Positions 24,042 through 33,440 of a stretch of DNA of 64,000 nucleotides are shown here, piece after piece; position 1 is the stretch's first letter; the number at the start of each line of letters is the position of its first letter. Where the stretch lies: contig JAUXPP010000129.1 in assembly GCA_030683705.1 (NCBI GenBank), positions 1-64,000 of the forward strand, in the 5' to 3' direction. The translations under genes and the position numbers were made by a program. This DNA is from Polaromonas sp. Lineage in GTDB: Bacteria > Pseudomonadota > Gammaproteobacteria > Burkholderiales > Burkholderiaceae_C. The notes under the pieces were generated by a model that was given only the letters and a program-made list of their open reading frames with translations, had not been told where the DNA came from and did no database searches.

Positions 24042-25910
24042 ATGAACCACCCCGCGATGCAAGGGCTGAACCTGAACACGCCCAGCTACGTCAAACACGC
24101 CCGGCTGATTGCCTGGGTCGCCGATATGGCGGCCCTGTGCAAACCCGACGACATCTACTGGTGCGACGGCAGCGACGCTGAATACCAGCGCCTGTGCCAG
24201 CAGCTGGTCGACGCCGGCACTTTCAAAAAGCTCAACGAAGCCAAACGCCCGAACAGCTTCCTGGCCAACTCCGACCCGACCGACGTGGCCCGCGTGGAAG
24301 ACCGCACCTTCATCTGTTCCGCGAAAAAGGAAGACGCCGGCCCGACCAACAACTGGATGGCCCCGGACCAGATGCGCGCCACGCTGCAGCCGCTGTTTGA
24401 CGGCTGCATGAAGGGCCGCACCATGTACGTGGTGCCGTTTTCCATGGGGCCGCTGGGCTCGCCGATCGCCCACATCGGCATCGAGCTGTCCGACAGTGCT
24501 TACGTCGGCGTCAACATGAAAATCATGACCCGCATGGGCCGGGCGGTGTTCGATGTGCTCGGCGACGACGGCGAGTTCGTGCCCTGCGTGCACACCGTGG
24601 GCGCGCCGCTGGCCGAAGGCCAGAAGGACGTCACTTGGCCCTGCAACAAGACCAAGTACATCGTGCATTACCCCGAAACGCGCGAGATCTGGTCCTACGG
24701 TTCCGGCTACGGCGGCAACGCGCTGCTGGGCAAGAAGTGTTTCGCATTGCGCATTGCCTCGAACATGGGCCGCGACGAAGGCTGGCTGGCCGAACACATG
24801 CTGATCCTGGGCGTCACCTCGCCCGAGGGCAAGAAGTACCACGTGGCGGCGGCCTTCCCCTCGGCCTGCGGCAAGACCAACTTCTCGATGCTGGTGCCAC
24901 CGGCCGGCTTCGAGGGCTGGAAGGTCACGACCATCGGCGACGACATCGCCTGGATCAAGCCCGGCAAGGACGGGCGGCTCTACGCCATCAACCCGGAAGC
25001 CGGCTACTTCGGCGTGGCGCCGGGCACCAACATGCTCACCAACCCGAACTGCCTCAAGAGCCTGGACCATGACGTGATCTTCACCAACGTCGGCCTGACC
25101 GACGACGGCGACGTCTGGTGGGAAGGCATGGAGCAGGACACACCGGGCAAGGCGCTGCCGGCGCACCTGATCGACTGGCAGGGCAAGGACTGGACACCGC
25201 AGATCGCGAAGGAAACCGGCGCCAAGGCGGCGCACCCGAACTCGCGCTTCACGGTGGCCGCGACCAACAACCCGGCCCTCGATCCGGCCTGGGACGACCC
25301 GGCTGGCGTGCCCATCGACGCCTTCATCTTCGGCGGCCGCCGTTCCAACACCGTGCCGCTGGTGACCGAGGGGCGCAACTGGGTCGAAGGCGTTTACGCC
25401 GCCGCAACCATGGGGTCGGAAACCACGGCGGCCATCACCGGCCAGGTCGGTGTGGTGCGGCGCGATCCGTTTGCCATGATCGCCTTTGCCGGCTACAACA
25501 TGTCCGACTACTTCCAGCACTGGCTCAATGTGGGCAGCAAGCTCGAGGCCGCGGGCGCGAAACTGCCGAAGATCTTCACCGCCAACTGGTTCCGCAAGGG
25601 CGAGGACGGCAAGTTCGTCTGGCCCGGCTACGGCGAGAACATGCGCGTGCTCAAGTGGATGATAGACCGCATCGAAGGCAAGGGCCAGGGCACGGACCAC
25701 TTCACCGGCATCAGCCCGCGTTATGAAGACATCAACTGGACCGGCCTGGACTTCAGCGCCGAGCAGTTCAAATCCGTCACCAGCATGGACAAGTCGGCCT
25801 GGCTCAAGGAGCTGGAGCTCCATGCCGAGCTGTTCAAGCAACTCGAACATCACCTGCCGAAAGAGCTGGAGGAGACCAAGGCTGCGATCGAGCAGCGCCT
25901 GGCGGCCTGA
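24042..25910 (+). CDS. pckG: Phosphoenolpyruvate carboxykinase, GTP type
   Basis: A 622-residue cytosolic enzyme that interconverts oxaloacetate and phosphoenolpyruvate with GTP, the first committed gluconeogenic step. The kinase P-loop [14 protein letters not shown] is near 271-284, with the reactive Cys and Lys of the GTP-PEPCK family, and [14 protein letters not shown] and [13 protein letters not shown] segments follow. Length and motifs match the GTP (animal-type) family rather than the ATP form of E. coli. The ATG at 24042 has GGAG eight bases upstream. It stands alone and ends at a strong bidirectional terminator. Confidence 0.96.
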   Translation: MNHPAMQGLNLNTPSYVKHARLIAWVADMAALCKPDDIYWCDGSDAEYQRLCQQLVDAGTFKKLNEAKRPNSFLANSDPTDVARVEDRTFICSAKKEDAGPTNNWMAPDQMRATLQPLFDGCMKGRTMYVVPFSMGPLGSPIAHIGIELSDSAYVGVNMKIMTRMGRAVFDVLGDDGEFVPCVHTVGAPLAEGQKDVTWPCNKTKYIVHYPETREIWSYGSGYGGNALLGKKCFALRIASNMGRDEGWLAEHMLILGVTSPEGKKYHVAAAFPSACGKTNFSMLVPPAGFEGWKVTTIGDDIAWIKPGKDGRLYAINPEAGYFGVAPGTNMLTNPNCLKSLDHDVIFTNVGLTDDGDVWWEGMEQDTPGKALPAHLIDWQGKDWTPQIAKETGAKAAHPNSRFTVAATNNPALDPAWDDPAGVPIDAFIFGGRRSNTVPLVTEGRNWVEGVYAAATMGSETTAAITGQVGVVRRDPFAMIAFAGYNMSDYFQHWLNVGSKLEAAGAKLPKIFTANWFRKGEDGKFVWPGYGENMRVLKWMIDRIEGKGQGTDHFTGISPRYEDINWTGLDFSAEQFKSVTSMDKSAWLKELELHAELFKQLEHHLPKELEETKAAIEQRLAA

Positions 25911-25993
25911 CCGGCCGCGGCGCCTTTGTCGCAGTGGAGCCCGGCGCACGACCTGCGCTGGCGGCTCCGGTGTCCCGGCCATCACCTGGACGC

Positions 25994-26023
25994 AAAAAAA
26001 GCCACCGATCCGGTGGCTTTTTT
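25994..26023 (+). terminator. Bidirectional intrinsic terminator after pckG
   Basis: GCCACCG-atc-CGGTGGC (26001-26017) is a perfect 7-bp stem flanked by a 7-A run (25994-26000) and a 6-T run (26018-26023). It serves pckG on the + strand and the converging membrane-protein gene on the - strand. Confidence 0.92.
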
Positions 26024-26054
26024 CATGCCCCGCCGCAGCGGGTGTAGCGCCAAC

Positions 26055-26606
26055 TCAGAGGTAATAACGCTGGAAGGCGCGCAGTTCGTGGCCACCGAGG
26101 CGGACGGCGCGCGGGGTCAGTCCGGCGGCAGGGGCGGCAGACTCAGGCACTGCAGCGGCGGCGACCACAGCAGGGGCTTCGTCAGCGGCCACTTCCTGGC
26201 GGGCCATCGCCACGCGCAGGTCGGACATCACGCGGGGATCGGTCCGGGCGGCTTCCCACATGCGGATGTCGGCGCGGGCCTCGGCCAGGGTCTGCGACCA
26301 GGCGTCCATCGCGGCCACCGTGCGTGCTGCCAGATTGCGGGCGGTACCGGCAAACAGCGCCAGACCGGCAAAAGCCACGGCCCACAATGCCATCCAGATC
26401 ACCAGCAAATGGCCTTCGGCCACGCTGTCCGTGACCTGGTAGGCCACCACCATGATGGAGGCGACGATGGCGGACAACAGCAGTGCGGCCAGGCCGCGCG
26501 TGCCGGAAAATCCCTGACGCAGCTGTCCAGCAGCGTGTATTGCCGACTCAACCCGGGCGGCGCCGGTGTGCTCTGTGGAGTACTTGGTGTTGACGAAGCT
26601 GGTCAT
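26055..26606 (-). CDS. Two-helix membrane protein of unknown function
   Basis: A 183-residue protein. After a soluble N-terminal third come two hydrophobic helices, GLAALLLSAIVASIMVVAYQV (about 36-58) and LLVIWMALWAVAFAGLALFAG (about 66-88). The C-terminal half is a helical segment (RTVAAMDAWSQTLAEARADIRMW) followed by an Ala/Pro-rich linker and the end RAVRLGGHELRAFQRYYL. ATG 26606 has AAGGGAAA upstream. I do not recognise a family. It is divergent from the LysR regulator, which often controls its divergent neighbour, so this may be the regulator's target. Confidence 0.6.
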   Translation of the reverse strand: MTSFVNTKYSTEHTGAARVESAIHAAGQLRQGFSGTRGLAALLLSAIVASIMVVAYQVTDSVAEGHLLVIWMALWAVAFAGLALFAGTARNLAARTVAAMDAWSQTLAEARADIRMWEAARTDPRVMSDLRVAMARQEVAADEAPAVVAAAAVPESAAPAAGLTPRAVRLGGHELRAFQRYYL

Positions 26607-26667
26607 GATGGTTTCCCTTGATGAGTGCCACCGCCGGTATTGGTTGAGGCACGGATGAATATTAGGG

Positions 26668-26726
26668 TTATCACTGATGTTACTCAACTTTATCTTTATG
26701 ATGTTGATCATTCACACTGGTGATAA
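26668..26726. promoter_or_regulatory. AT-rich divergent control region with a dyad
   Basis: The gap between the membrane-protein gene and the LysR gene is strikingly AT-rich. TTATCAC (26668-26674) and GTGATAA (26720-26726) are perfect inverted repeats 45 bp apart, framing further short dyads (ttgatcattc). LysR-type regulators bind such paired sites near their own start; this assignment is inferred from position. Confidence 0.45.
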
Positions 26727-26751
26727 TTAGCCCTCCCCAGCCGCAATCGCC

Positions 26752-27708
26752 ATGAGCCAACCCAATTTCCGTACCCTGGACCTGAACCTGTTGCGGGTGT
26801 TTGACGAAGTCATGGCCGAACGCAGCCTGACCCGCGCAGCGCGCAACCTGTCGCTGACCCAGCCGGCCGTCAGCAACGCCCTGCGCCGCCTGCGCGAGAC
26901 CCTGGGCGACGAGCTGGTCCAGCGCAGCGGGCATGGCATGGCCCCGACCCCGCGGGCACTGGCGATCTGGCCGGCAGTGCGGGACGCGCTGCAGCAATTG
27001 CAGGAATCGCTGGCGCCCGCCGAGTTCGAGCCGGCGACCGCCAACACCACCTTTGTGCTGGCCATGGCCGACGCGACCGCGGCGGAACTGATCCCGGGGC
27101 TGGTGGACACCCTGGAGCACGAGGCGCCGGGCGTCTCGGTGCGCGTGGTACCGCTGACCACCCGCGACCCGCGGCGCCTGCTGGATGAGGAACACTGCGA
27201 CCTCGCGGTCGGTTATTTCCCGTCGGTGCTGGCCGACCTGACAGCGCGGGCGCAAAGCGGCGAACCAACGCCTTTCATGCACAAACGCCTGTACGACGGG
27301 GAGTATGTGTGTGTGATGCGCAGCGGCCACCCGCTGGCCAGCGGGCCCTTCACGCTCAACCGTTTTTGCGCGGCGCGCCACATGCTGGTGAGTTTTTCGG
27401 GCCGGCCATACGGCTTTATCGACGAATCGCTGGCCTCGCTGGGCCGCGAGCGCCAGGTGGTGCTGACCGTCAACCAGTTTTTCACGGCCGGCCGGGTGGT
27501 GGCCAATTCCAACCTGTTGACGGTGTTGCCGCGCCATTTTGTGCGCGTCACCGGCATCGCCGACCAGCTGGTGCTCAGGCCGTTGCCGTTCGACGTCTCG
27601 CCGGTGCACGTCGATGCCGTGTGGCACCGGCGCTCCCAGCAGCGCAGCGCCCACATCTGGCTGCGCCAGGCGCTGGAGCGGGCGGCCGACAAGGCGTTTT
27701 CGGTTTGA
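26752..27708 (+). CDS. LysR-family transcriptional regulator
   Basis: A 318-residue regulator. The N-terminal winged helix-turn-helix (about 7-66) reads LDLNLLRVFDEVMAERSLTRAARNLSLTQPAVSNALRRLRE, and the rest is a periplasmic-binding-protein-like effector domain (about 95-300). The start ATG is at 26752. It belongs to the group with the 'PNFRTLDLNLL' opening found among NodD/PbuR-like proteins of Burkholderiales. The effector and targets are unknown; the divergent membrane-protein gene is the first candidate. Confidence 0.88.
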   Translation: MSQPNFRTLDLNLLRVFDEVMAERSLTRAARNLSLTQPAVSNALRRLRETLGDELVQRSGHGMAPTPRALAIWPAVRDALQQLQESLAPAEFEPATANTTFVLAMADATAAELIPGLVDTLEHEAPGVSVRVVPLTTRDPRRLLDEEHCDLAVGYFPSVLADLTARAQSGEPTPFMHKRLYDGEYVCVMRSGHPLASGPFTLNRFCAARHMLVSFSGRPYGFIDESLASLGRERQVVLTVNQFFTAGRVVANSNLLTVLPRHFVRVTGIADQLVLRPLPFDVSPVHVDAVWHRRSQQRSAHIWLRQALERAADKAFSV

Positions 27709-27728
27709 TCCCGGCTGTGTGCCGAATC

Positions 27729-27778
27729 GGGCTCAAACCCTTGACTGACAAGCGTCAGCAGCTATTGTTTTGGTAGCG
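27729..27778 (+). repeat. Dispersed repeat family 1, copy 3, after the LysR gene
   Basis: A 50-bp copy starting GGGCTCAAACCC, with CAAGCGTCAGCAGCTATTG and ending TGGTAGCG. It begins 20 bp after the LysR stop and lies before the stop of the small minus-strand gene at 27784. Confidence 0.75.
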
Positions 27779-27783
27779 TCGGT

Positions 27784-27960
27784 TCAGCGGACCACGCTGA
27801 GGTAGGCGAAGGCGGCGCGGCGCAGTTCACGCGCCTGGCGCGGGTTGCGGCCGGCGCGGTCACCGGCGCGCTCCATCAGCTGGCGTGCCACGCCAGGCGT
27901 GGCGGCGGCGCTGCGGCGGGCAGCCAGGAAACGAAGCAGGGGAGCAAAAAAGCGGGTCAT
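27784..27960 (-). CDS. Small basic protein (58 residues), unknown
   Basis: An open frame from ATG 27960 to TGA 27784, starting MTRFFAPLLRFLAARRSAAA and ending RNPRQARELRRAAFAYLSVVR. It is rich in Arg and Ala with alternating hydrophobic positions, which suggests one or two amphipathic helices and nucleic-acid or membrane-surface binding. Third positions are overwhelmingly G or C, like real genes in this window. GGTGGTGA lies 8-15 bp upstream. It is the only gene between the LysR and phosphoesterase genes. I do not recognise it, but the C-terminal RELRRAAFAYLSVVR looks like a conserved motif. Confidence 0.6.
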   Translation of the reverse strand: MTRFFAPLLRFLAARRSAAATPGVARQLMERAGDRAGRNPRQARELRRAAFAYLSVVR

Positions 27961-28137
27961 GTCGAAGTCACCACCAGGGTGAAAAGTTGCGATGATTCAA
28001 GATTAAGGGTTTTCCCTAGGTTTGCAAGACGCTGCAGGCCCGTTTCCCATGCGGAACCGGCATGGCTTGGCCTGTTGCGGGCATGGGCGGCTGCCGCAGC
28101 GGCCGGATCGCCGCCACACATCCCGCACAATCGGCGG

Positions 28138-29019
28138 GTGAACATCCAGCTCCTGTCCGACCTGCACCTCGAATCCAACCCGCATTTCACGGCGCAGCCG
28201 ACACCGGGCGCCGACCTGCTGGTGCTGGCCGGCGACATCGGTTCCTACCAGCCGGGCTCGCTGCTCCAGGGCAGCGACTTCGGGCTGGCGCGGTTTTCGC
28301 CGCTGCCGGTGGCCCAGGGCGGGGCCGGCTGGCCGACGCCGGTGTTGTTCATTCCCGGCAACCACGAGTACGACGGCCTGGATTTCGAGGCCACCCACGC
28401 GCGGCTGCGCGAGACCTGCGACCGCCTGGGGCTGGTCTGGCTGGAGCAGCAAAGTGTCGTGCTGCACGGTGTGCGTTTTATCGGCAGCACCCTGTGGGCC
28501 GACTTCGACGCGCTGGGTGCGGCCGCGGCAGCCGCCGGCGACATCACGCTGGGCGAGCAACTCAAGAGCCGCGAGAAAGCCTTTCGCGCTGCCAACTTCT
28601 ACCTGAGCAAGAACCACAGCTTCCAGAATGGCCAGCCGGTGCTGGCCGCGGCAGTGCGCGAACGTGGCCTGGCCAGCCAGGCCTGGCTGCGGCAGGCGCT
28701 GGCCCGGCCTTTCGACGGCCCGACCGTGGTGGTCACTCACTTTGCGCCCAGCCTGCAAAGCGCCGACCCGCGTTACGGGCTGGCGCCGGGCACCGCGGGT
28801 TTTTGCAATGCCCTCGACGACCTGCTGGCCCAGGCACAACTGTGGCTGCACGGGCACCTGCACTGCCCCAGCGACTATGTGAAAAACGGCTGCCGCGTGG
28901 TAGCCAACCCGCTCGGTTACGCGCGCAAGGGTGAGCAGGACGCTTTCAAGCCCGAGTTGCTGATCGAAATCAGCCGCCAGCCCATATCTGACGTGCGTCA
29001 GCAGCTATTTAATTCATAG
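28138..29019 (+). CDS. Calcineurin-like metallophosphoesterase
   Basis: A 293-residue cytosolic phosphoesterase with the dinuclear-metal motifs in order: LSDLHLE (D-x-H), LVLAGDIGS (GD), FIPGNHEY (GNHE), VVTHFAPS and LWLHGHLHCPS (GH-x-H). The GTG start at 28138 puts the first motif at residue 7 as in the family; an upstream in-frame ATG at 27979 adds 53 residues without homology. The substrate (nucleotide, phosphodiester or protein) cannot be told. Odd feature: the last 15 or so residues and the stop codon come from repeat family 1, so the natural end has probably been overwritten. Confidence 0.85.
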   Translation: MNIQLLSDLHLESNPHFTAQPTPGADLLVLAGDIGSYQPGSLLQGSDFGLARFSPLPVAQGGAGWPTPVLFIPGNHEYDGLDFEATHARLRETCDRLGLVWLEQQSVVLHGVRFIGSTLWADFDALGAAAAAAGDITLGEQLKSREKAFRAANFYLSKNHSFQNGQPVLAAAVRERGLASQAWLRQALARPFDGPTVVVTHFAPSLQSADPRYGLAPGTAGFCNALDDLLAQAQLWLHGHLHCPSDYVKNGCRVVANPLGYARKGEQDAFKPELLIEISRQPISDVRQQLFNS

Positions 29020-29021
29020 CA
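28972..29021 (+). repeat. Dispersed repeat family 1, copy 4, forming the phosphoesterase 3' end
   Basis: A 50-bp copy with CCAGCCC, CGTGCGTCAGCAGCTATTT and ending CATAGCA. It is read in the sense direction here and supplies the residues RQPISDVRQQLFNS and the TAG stop of the phosphoesterase. Confidence 0.8.
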
Positions 29022-29036
29022 ACCACGGGCCGCCTG

Positions 29037-29678
29037 TCAACGTGAATTGAGGCCTTCAAAACAGGTCTGCAGCACCAGCGCGATGACCTCTTCATCGCTG
29101 TGCTGGCCGCCGGCCTTGAGAAACTCCAGCACCGGGTCACAGGCGCGCGCATACAGCGTGTACAGCACCAGCACCGGCGGCAGCTGCTTGTTGAGCGATC
29201 CGTCGGCCTGGGCTTTTTCGATCCAGCCGCCGAGCTGGTCGCTGACCTGCATCAGTCCGTCCAGATAGGCCTTGTTGTTGACCAGCGCGGTGCGCAGCGT
29301 CGAGTTGTGGTGCGGCAGCGAAGGCATCTCGCCCGCCAGTTGCAGGGTCAGCATCCAGCGCACCATGGCCTTGAGCTGGTCCAGCGGACGGCCATCGGCC
29401 GGCAGGCTGGCGAGGAAAGCCTGGGCGCGCTGCATGACGCGCACCATGGCGGCAGCGGCCAGGTCTTCCTTGCTGGGGAAGTGTTTGTAGAGGCTGGCCT
29501 TGGCAATCCCCACTTCGGCCGCCACCTGGTCGACCGTCATCAGGTCAAAGCCTTTCTCGGCGAGCAGCCGGTTGACGGCATGGATGATGGCGTCCTCCCG
29601 GACGGCCAGCATCTGGGCCTTGAAGGAAACTTTGGCCGGGGGAACGGCGGCGGGGGCAACAAGGGTGCGGGTACTCAT
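29037..29678 (-). CDS. TetR-family transcriptional regulator
   Basis: A 213-residue repressor. The N-terminal helix-turn-helix (about 28-75) contains IIHAVNRLLAEKGFDLMTVDQVAAEVGIAKASLYKHFPSK cut into helix, turn and recognition helix; the remainder is the ligand-binding/dimer domain. ATG 29678 (MSTRTLVAPA) follows a gggggt run; a longer start exists upstream. Divergent from the exported-protein gene at 29871, across a gap with inverted half-sites (CTGTT near 29735 and AACAG near 29756) that could be its operator. Confidence 0.85.
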   Translation of the reverse strand: MSTRTLVAPAAVPPAKVSFKAQMLAVREDAIIHAVNRLLAEKGFDLMTVDQVAAEVGIAKASLYKHFPSKEDLAAAAMVRVMQRAQAFLASLPADGRPLDQLKAMVRWMLTLQLAGEMPSLPHHNSTLRTALVNNKAYLDGLMQVSDQLGGWIEKAQADGSLNKQLPPVLVLYTLYARACDPVLEFLKAGGQHSDEEVIALVLQTCFEGLNSR

Positions 29679-29870
29679 ACCCCCGATTTTAGCCACAGGC
29701 GTCTCAAAACAAAGTTTCTGATTATTTCGGAACCTGTTAGTCACAACAATACCGAACAGTAATGCACGCCTTGTTCCAAATCAGCAGCGCCGCCGTTCTG
29801 CCTTTGCATGTATCTTGCGTGAAAGAAACCGGCGGCCCTGCCGGCGCCGCCGAACTGCCGGAGGACGATC

Positions 29871-30422
29871 ATGACCACCCCCTGGACCTCCACTTTCGCC
29901 TGGTTGCTCGCAGCCTGCGCCGCCTTCTTGCTTGCCTGGGCCTCACCCAACGAGGCCAGCGTCATGGGCCAGGTACCGGCCTTCATGGCGCGCACCCTGG
30001 ACCGCCAGCCGGTCCATGTGCCCGGTGGCCTTCCGGCCGAACGCACGCTGGCCCTGATCGCCTTTCGCGGCGCGCAAAAAGAGCATATCGACGGCTGGGT
30101 CACCGGCCTGAACCTGCGGCAGGACCGCTCCATCGCCTGGTTGCGCATGCCGGTCCTCAACGACCCGGGCAGCGTCGCCGGGCGCGACGCCATCGAAAAC
30201 AAGCTGCTGAGCCACTACCCGGCCGACGACGAACGTGCCCGCATGATGCCGGTGTTCACCAACCGCGATGATTTCGTGCGGTCCGCGGGCCTGGGCGGGA
30301 CCGACCAGGTCTATGCGGTGGTGGTGAACCGGCGCGGCGAGGTGCTGGCCCGGGCCGAGGGCATGTTTGACGCCGCCAAGGCGCAGAACCTGCGGGAAAC
30401 GCTGCTGCAGGCCGGCCTTTAG
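29871..30422 (+). CDS. Exported or membrane-anchored protein, thioredoxin-fold-like, unknown
   Basis: A 183-residue protein with an N-terminal hydrophobic segment (TFAWLLAACAAFLLAWA), probably a signal peptide or anchor. The following RTLALIAFRGAQKEHIDGW and DQVYAVVVNRRGEVLARAEGMF have the beta-alpha layout of redoxin or YtfJ-like folds, but no CxxC redox motif is present. GGAGG lies nine bases before the ATG. It is divergent from the TetR gene and ends in a TTAG stop overlap with the converging sensor kinase. Function unknown; a stress-linked envelope protein under TetR control is a guess. Confidence 0.6.
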   Translation: MTTPWTSTFAWLLAACAAFLLAWASPNEASVMGQVPAFMARTLDRQPVHVPGGLPAERTLALIAFRGAQKEHIDGWVTGLNLRQDRSIAWLRMPVLNDPGSVAGRDAIENKLLSHYPADDERARMMPVFTNRDDFVRSAGLGGTDQVYAVVVNRRGEVLARAEGMFDAAKAQNLRETLLQAGL

Positions 30423-33235
30423 CCGGTGTGCGCCGGCGGCGGCACACCGCCCAGGCTGAAGTAGAACGCCGCGCCCTGGCCCGGCGCCGACTCGCCCCAG
30501 ACCCGGCCGCCGTGGCGCATCACGATGCGCTGCACCGTGGCCAGGCCGATGCCGGTGCCTTCGAACTCGGTCACCGTGTGCAGCCGCTGGAAGGCGCCAA
30601 ACAGTTTTTCCGCATACGCCATATCGAAACCCGCGCCGTTGTCGCGCACCACATACACCGCCGGCGCAACCTCATCCGACACCGGCGCGCGCCGGAAACT
30701 GATGCGGGCCTGCGGCTGGCGGCCGCTGAACTTCCAGGCATTGCCCAGCAGGTTGTCCAGCACCTGCTGCAGCAGGCGCGCATCACCCTGCACCCACATC
30801 TCCGGCTCGATCTCGACCTCGACACGCCGGCCCGGGTCGCGCTCGCGGTAACTGCCGACCAGCCGCTCGGCCAGAACACTCAGGTTGACGCTGTCCATGC
30901 GCAGGCTGGTCCGCGACACCTGGGCCAGCGACAGCAGGGCGTCGATCAGCTCGCCCATCTGTGCGATACCGGCACGGATGCGGTTCAGGTAATGTTTGCC
31001 GCGCGGGCTGGGCAGGTCGCCGGCACCGATGTCCCTGGCCAGCAGGCCACTGAAGCCGTCGATGGCCGACAGCGGCGTGCGCAGGTCGTGCGAGACCGAG
31101 TAGGAGAAGGCTTCCAGCTCCTGGTTGGCCGATTCGAGTTGCGCCGTGCGTTGCCGCACCCGCTCCTCCAGTTCCGCATTGAGCCGCAGCACTTCCTCCT
31201 GGGCCTGCTTGCGCTCGAGCCGCGCGCGGATGTTGCCGATGCCGAAGGCCAGGTTGTCCACCAGTTCCTGCAGCAGCGTGAGTTCTTCAGCGGCCAGCCT
31301 CTCCACCGACGCGGAATACAGGCCGAGCAGGCCGAAGGTGCGGTGGGCATCGCGCAGGGGCAGGAAAACGGCGCTGCGGTAACCCTGTTCCAGGGCCTTG
31401 TCGCTCCAGAAGAACTGGTTGTCGCCACGGGTGATGTCCTGGCTGAGGCGGACCTCGCCGCTGCGGATGGTCTGGCCTGCCGGACCGCGACCGGTGTCGT
31501 GCGCGGCATCCCAGCTCAGCGCAATCGAGGACAGGTAGCCGGTGTCATGCCCGGCATGGGCCATCGGCACAATCGTGCGCGCCGCATCGTCCTGCGCATA
31601 ACCGACCCAGGCCATGCGGTAGCCGCCCACGTCCACCGCCACCCGGCAGACCTGTTTCAGCAGCGCGGTTTCATCGTCGATGCGGGTCAGCGCCTCGTTG
31701 CAACGGCTGAGCATCTGCAGCGCCCGGTGGGTGCGCCGCAGCTCGAGGTCGGCCAGCTTGCGGTCGGTGATGTCGGTGAACACCACCAGCCCGCCCACCA
31801 GCCGGCCCGACTCGTCGCGCAGCGGGCGGATGTTGTTGCGCAGCACGCGGTCCCGGACACCGGGCCGGCGCAGGAACACATCCCAGTTGTCCATGGCTTC
31901 ACCCCGCACCGCGCGGCTCAGGGGCCGGTCCTGCGGCGGACAGATGGTCTTGCCGTCGGCCAGCACCACCTCGTGGTCTTCGCGCCATTCGGCGAGCGAC
32001 AGCCCGGCTTCGTTGACCGGGAAGGTCTTGCGCGCCGCGGCGTTGAACAGCAGGAAACGGCCTTGCACATCGATTGCCAGCACGCCCTCGCTCATGCTGT
32101 TGATGATCAGGTCCAGCAGCCGGTGCTCCTTGCCGATGCGCGCGAGCGCCGCGTCGAGCTCGCCGCGACGCAGCTGCAGCGAGTCGGCCATGCGGTTGAA
32201 GGTGCGGGCCAGGTGCCCGAGCTCCCCGCGGTAGGCCGGGCCGACCTCGACGCGCGCCGCCAGGTTGCCGATGGCCAGTTCGTTGGCTTCGCGCAGGATG
32301 GCCTGCGCGGGCCGGATGATCAGGCGCTGGCCCAGCCACCATGCACAGGCCATGCCGAAGGCAGCGGTGAAAAACAGCATCGCCAGATCCGCCAGAAACG
32401 CCTGGCGCGATGCTGCTGCAGCCAGTGCGACGGGCTCGCTCAGCGCCACCAGCAGCGCCTCCTGCGCAGCGCCGGGCACCGGGGCATAGGCGTACAGGCG
32501 CGACTGGCCGTCGGCGTCCGGCGCCTGAGCCACCCCGGCCTGCGTGGCAGGCAAGAACGCCCGGATGGCTGGATCGGTCTGCAGGCTGCCAATCCGTTCC
32601 AGCCCCGGCGGGTGCGCCGCCAGCAAGGTGCCGCGGCGGTCCAGCAGCACCGCGCGGGTGTCGGCCGGCAAGCCGGCCATGGACAACACCGCGCCAAAGC
32701 CATGGACATCCACGACCGTGAAGACCACCGCCATCAGCGTGTCCCCCGCGCCATACACCGGCAGCGCGAAACCCAGTCCCGATTTGCCGCTGCTGCGGCC
32801 GCTTTCATGGCCGCCCACCACCCACTGGCGCCTGGCCAGCGCCTCGGCGATCAGTCCGGCAGGACCGGCGCGGGTGCCGGACTCGCCAGCCTGCGAGTGG
32901 CACAGCAGCACGCCATCCGGCCCCACCACCCCGATCTCGGCATAGGCGGGCTGCAGCGCCTGCAGCTTGCGCAGGTGGTCGGCGCAATCGCCATTCTGGC
33001 CGGGGCGAATCAGCGGGGAGAGCGCCAGGTCGCCCAGCATCTGCCGGGCGGCTTCCACCAGCGGCTGCTGGTTCGCGGCCAGCAGCAGGGTCTGCGATTG
33101 CAGCCGGGACTGCGCCTGCCGCAGCGCCGCTGCCTGGTTGCCGGACGCCATCCAGGCGAGCAGTCCCAGCACCGGCAACAGGGCCATGGCGGCCAACAGC
33201 GCAAGACGGGAGCGCAAGCCCCAGGAACTCAGCAT
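30419..33235 (-). CDS. Hybrid-input sensor histidine kinase (dCache-like, HAMP, PAS, GAF)
   Basis: A 938-residue membrane kinase: TM1 about 8-29, periplasmic sensor about 30-280, TM2 281-303, HAMP 304-356, PAS about 370-495 (ending GGLVVFTDITDRKL), GAF about 505-670, a coiled coil, HisKA with SYSVSHDLRTPLSAIDGFS (phospho-acceptor His716) and HATPase_c (DNLLGNAWKFSG, DNGAGFD, GTGIGLATVQRIV). The H-D-L-R-T-P box is typical of phytochrome-type kinases. No receiver domain and no adjacent response regulator are present, so it is an orphan that works with a partner elsewhere. Its stop overlaps that of the 29871 gene in the sequence TTAG. Confidence 0.92.
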   Translation of the reverse strand: MLSSWGLRSRLALLAAMALLPVLGLLAWMASGNQAAALRQAQSRLQSQTLLLAANQQPLVEAARQMLGDLALSPLIRPGQNGDCADHLRKLQALQPAYAEIGVVGPDGVLLCHSQAGESGTRAGPAGLIAEALARRQWVVGGHESGRSSGKSGLGFALPVYGAGDTLMAVVFTVVDVHGFGAVLSMAGLPADTRAVLLDRRGTLLAAHPPGLERIGSLQTDPAIRAFLPATQAGVAQAPDADGQSRLYAYAPVPGAAQEALLVALSEPVALAAAASRQAFLADLAMLFFTAAFGMACAWWLGQRLIIRPAQAILREANELAIGNLAARVEVGPAYRGELGHLARTFNRMADSLQLRRGELDAALARIGKEHRLLDLIINSMSEGVLAIDVQGRFLLFNAAARKTFPVNEAGLSLAEWREDHEVVLADGKTICPPQDRPLSRAVRGEAMDNWDVFLRRPGVRDRVLRNNIRPLRDESGRLVGGLVVFTDITDRKLADLELRRTHRALQMLSRCNEALTRIDDETALLKQVCRVAVDVGGYRMAWVGYAQDDAARTIVPMAHAGHDTGYLSSIALSWDAAHDTGRGPAGQTIRSGEVRLSQDITRGDNQFFWSDKALEQGYRSAVFLPLRDAHRTFGLLGLYSASVERLAAEELTLLQELVDNLAFGIGNIRARLERKQAQEEVLRLNAELEERVRQRTAQLESANQELEAFSYSVSHDLRTPLSAIDGFSGLLARDIGAGDLPSPRGKHYLNRIRAGIAQMGELIDALLSLAQVSRTSLRMDSVNLSVLAERLVGSYRERDPGRRVEVEIEPEMWVQGDARLLQQVLDNLLGNAWKFSGRQPQARISFRRAPVSDEVAPAVYVVRDNGAGFDMAYAEKLFGAFQRLHTVTEFEGTGIGLATVQRIVMRHGGRVWGESAPGQGAAFYFSLGGVPPPAHTG

Positions 33236-33440
33236 GCCATTTGCCTTGTGAAGGTTGCGGGAACACCGCGGCGGCGCGATGTGGCCTGATCGTAGTACGT
33301 TGAGGCTGGCTTGAACAGCTTGGGCGCCGCGGCACCGCCAGCCTCCTACAGCAAGCCGCCGGATGCACTGACAGTCCGGCAGCGGCCATGCCCTGACATT
33401 GACAGATCACCGCGGTCATGCCGCCTGCAAGGAAAATCCC

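Noticed and set aside
30428-33289. A 953-codon open frame opposite the large sensor kinase, with similar long frames at 2138-4507, 15957-18290, 45325-48201 and 59840-61819
   Set aside because: They are antisense shadows in very GC-rich DNA. The opposite strand in each case encodes a clear, motif-complete protein, and the shadow translations are rich in His, Gln, Arg and Gly without any recognisable domain.
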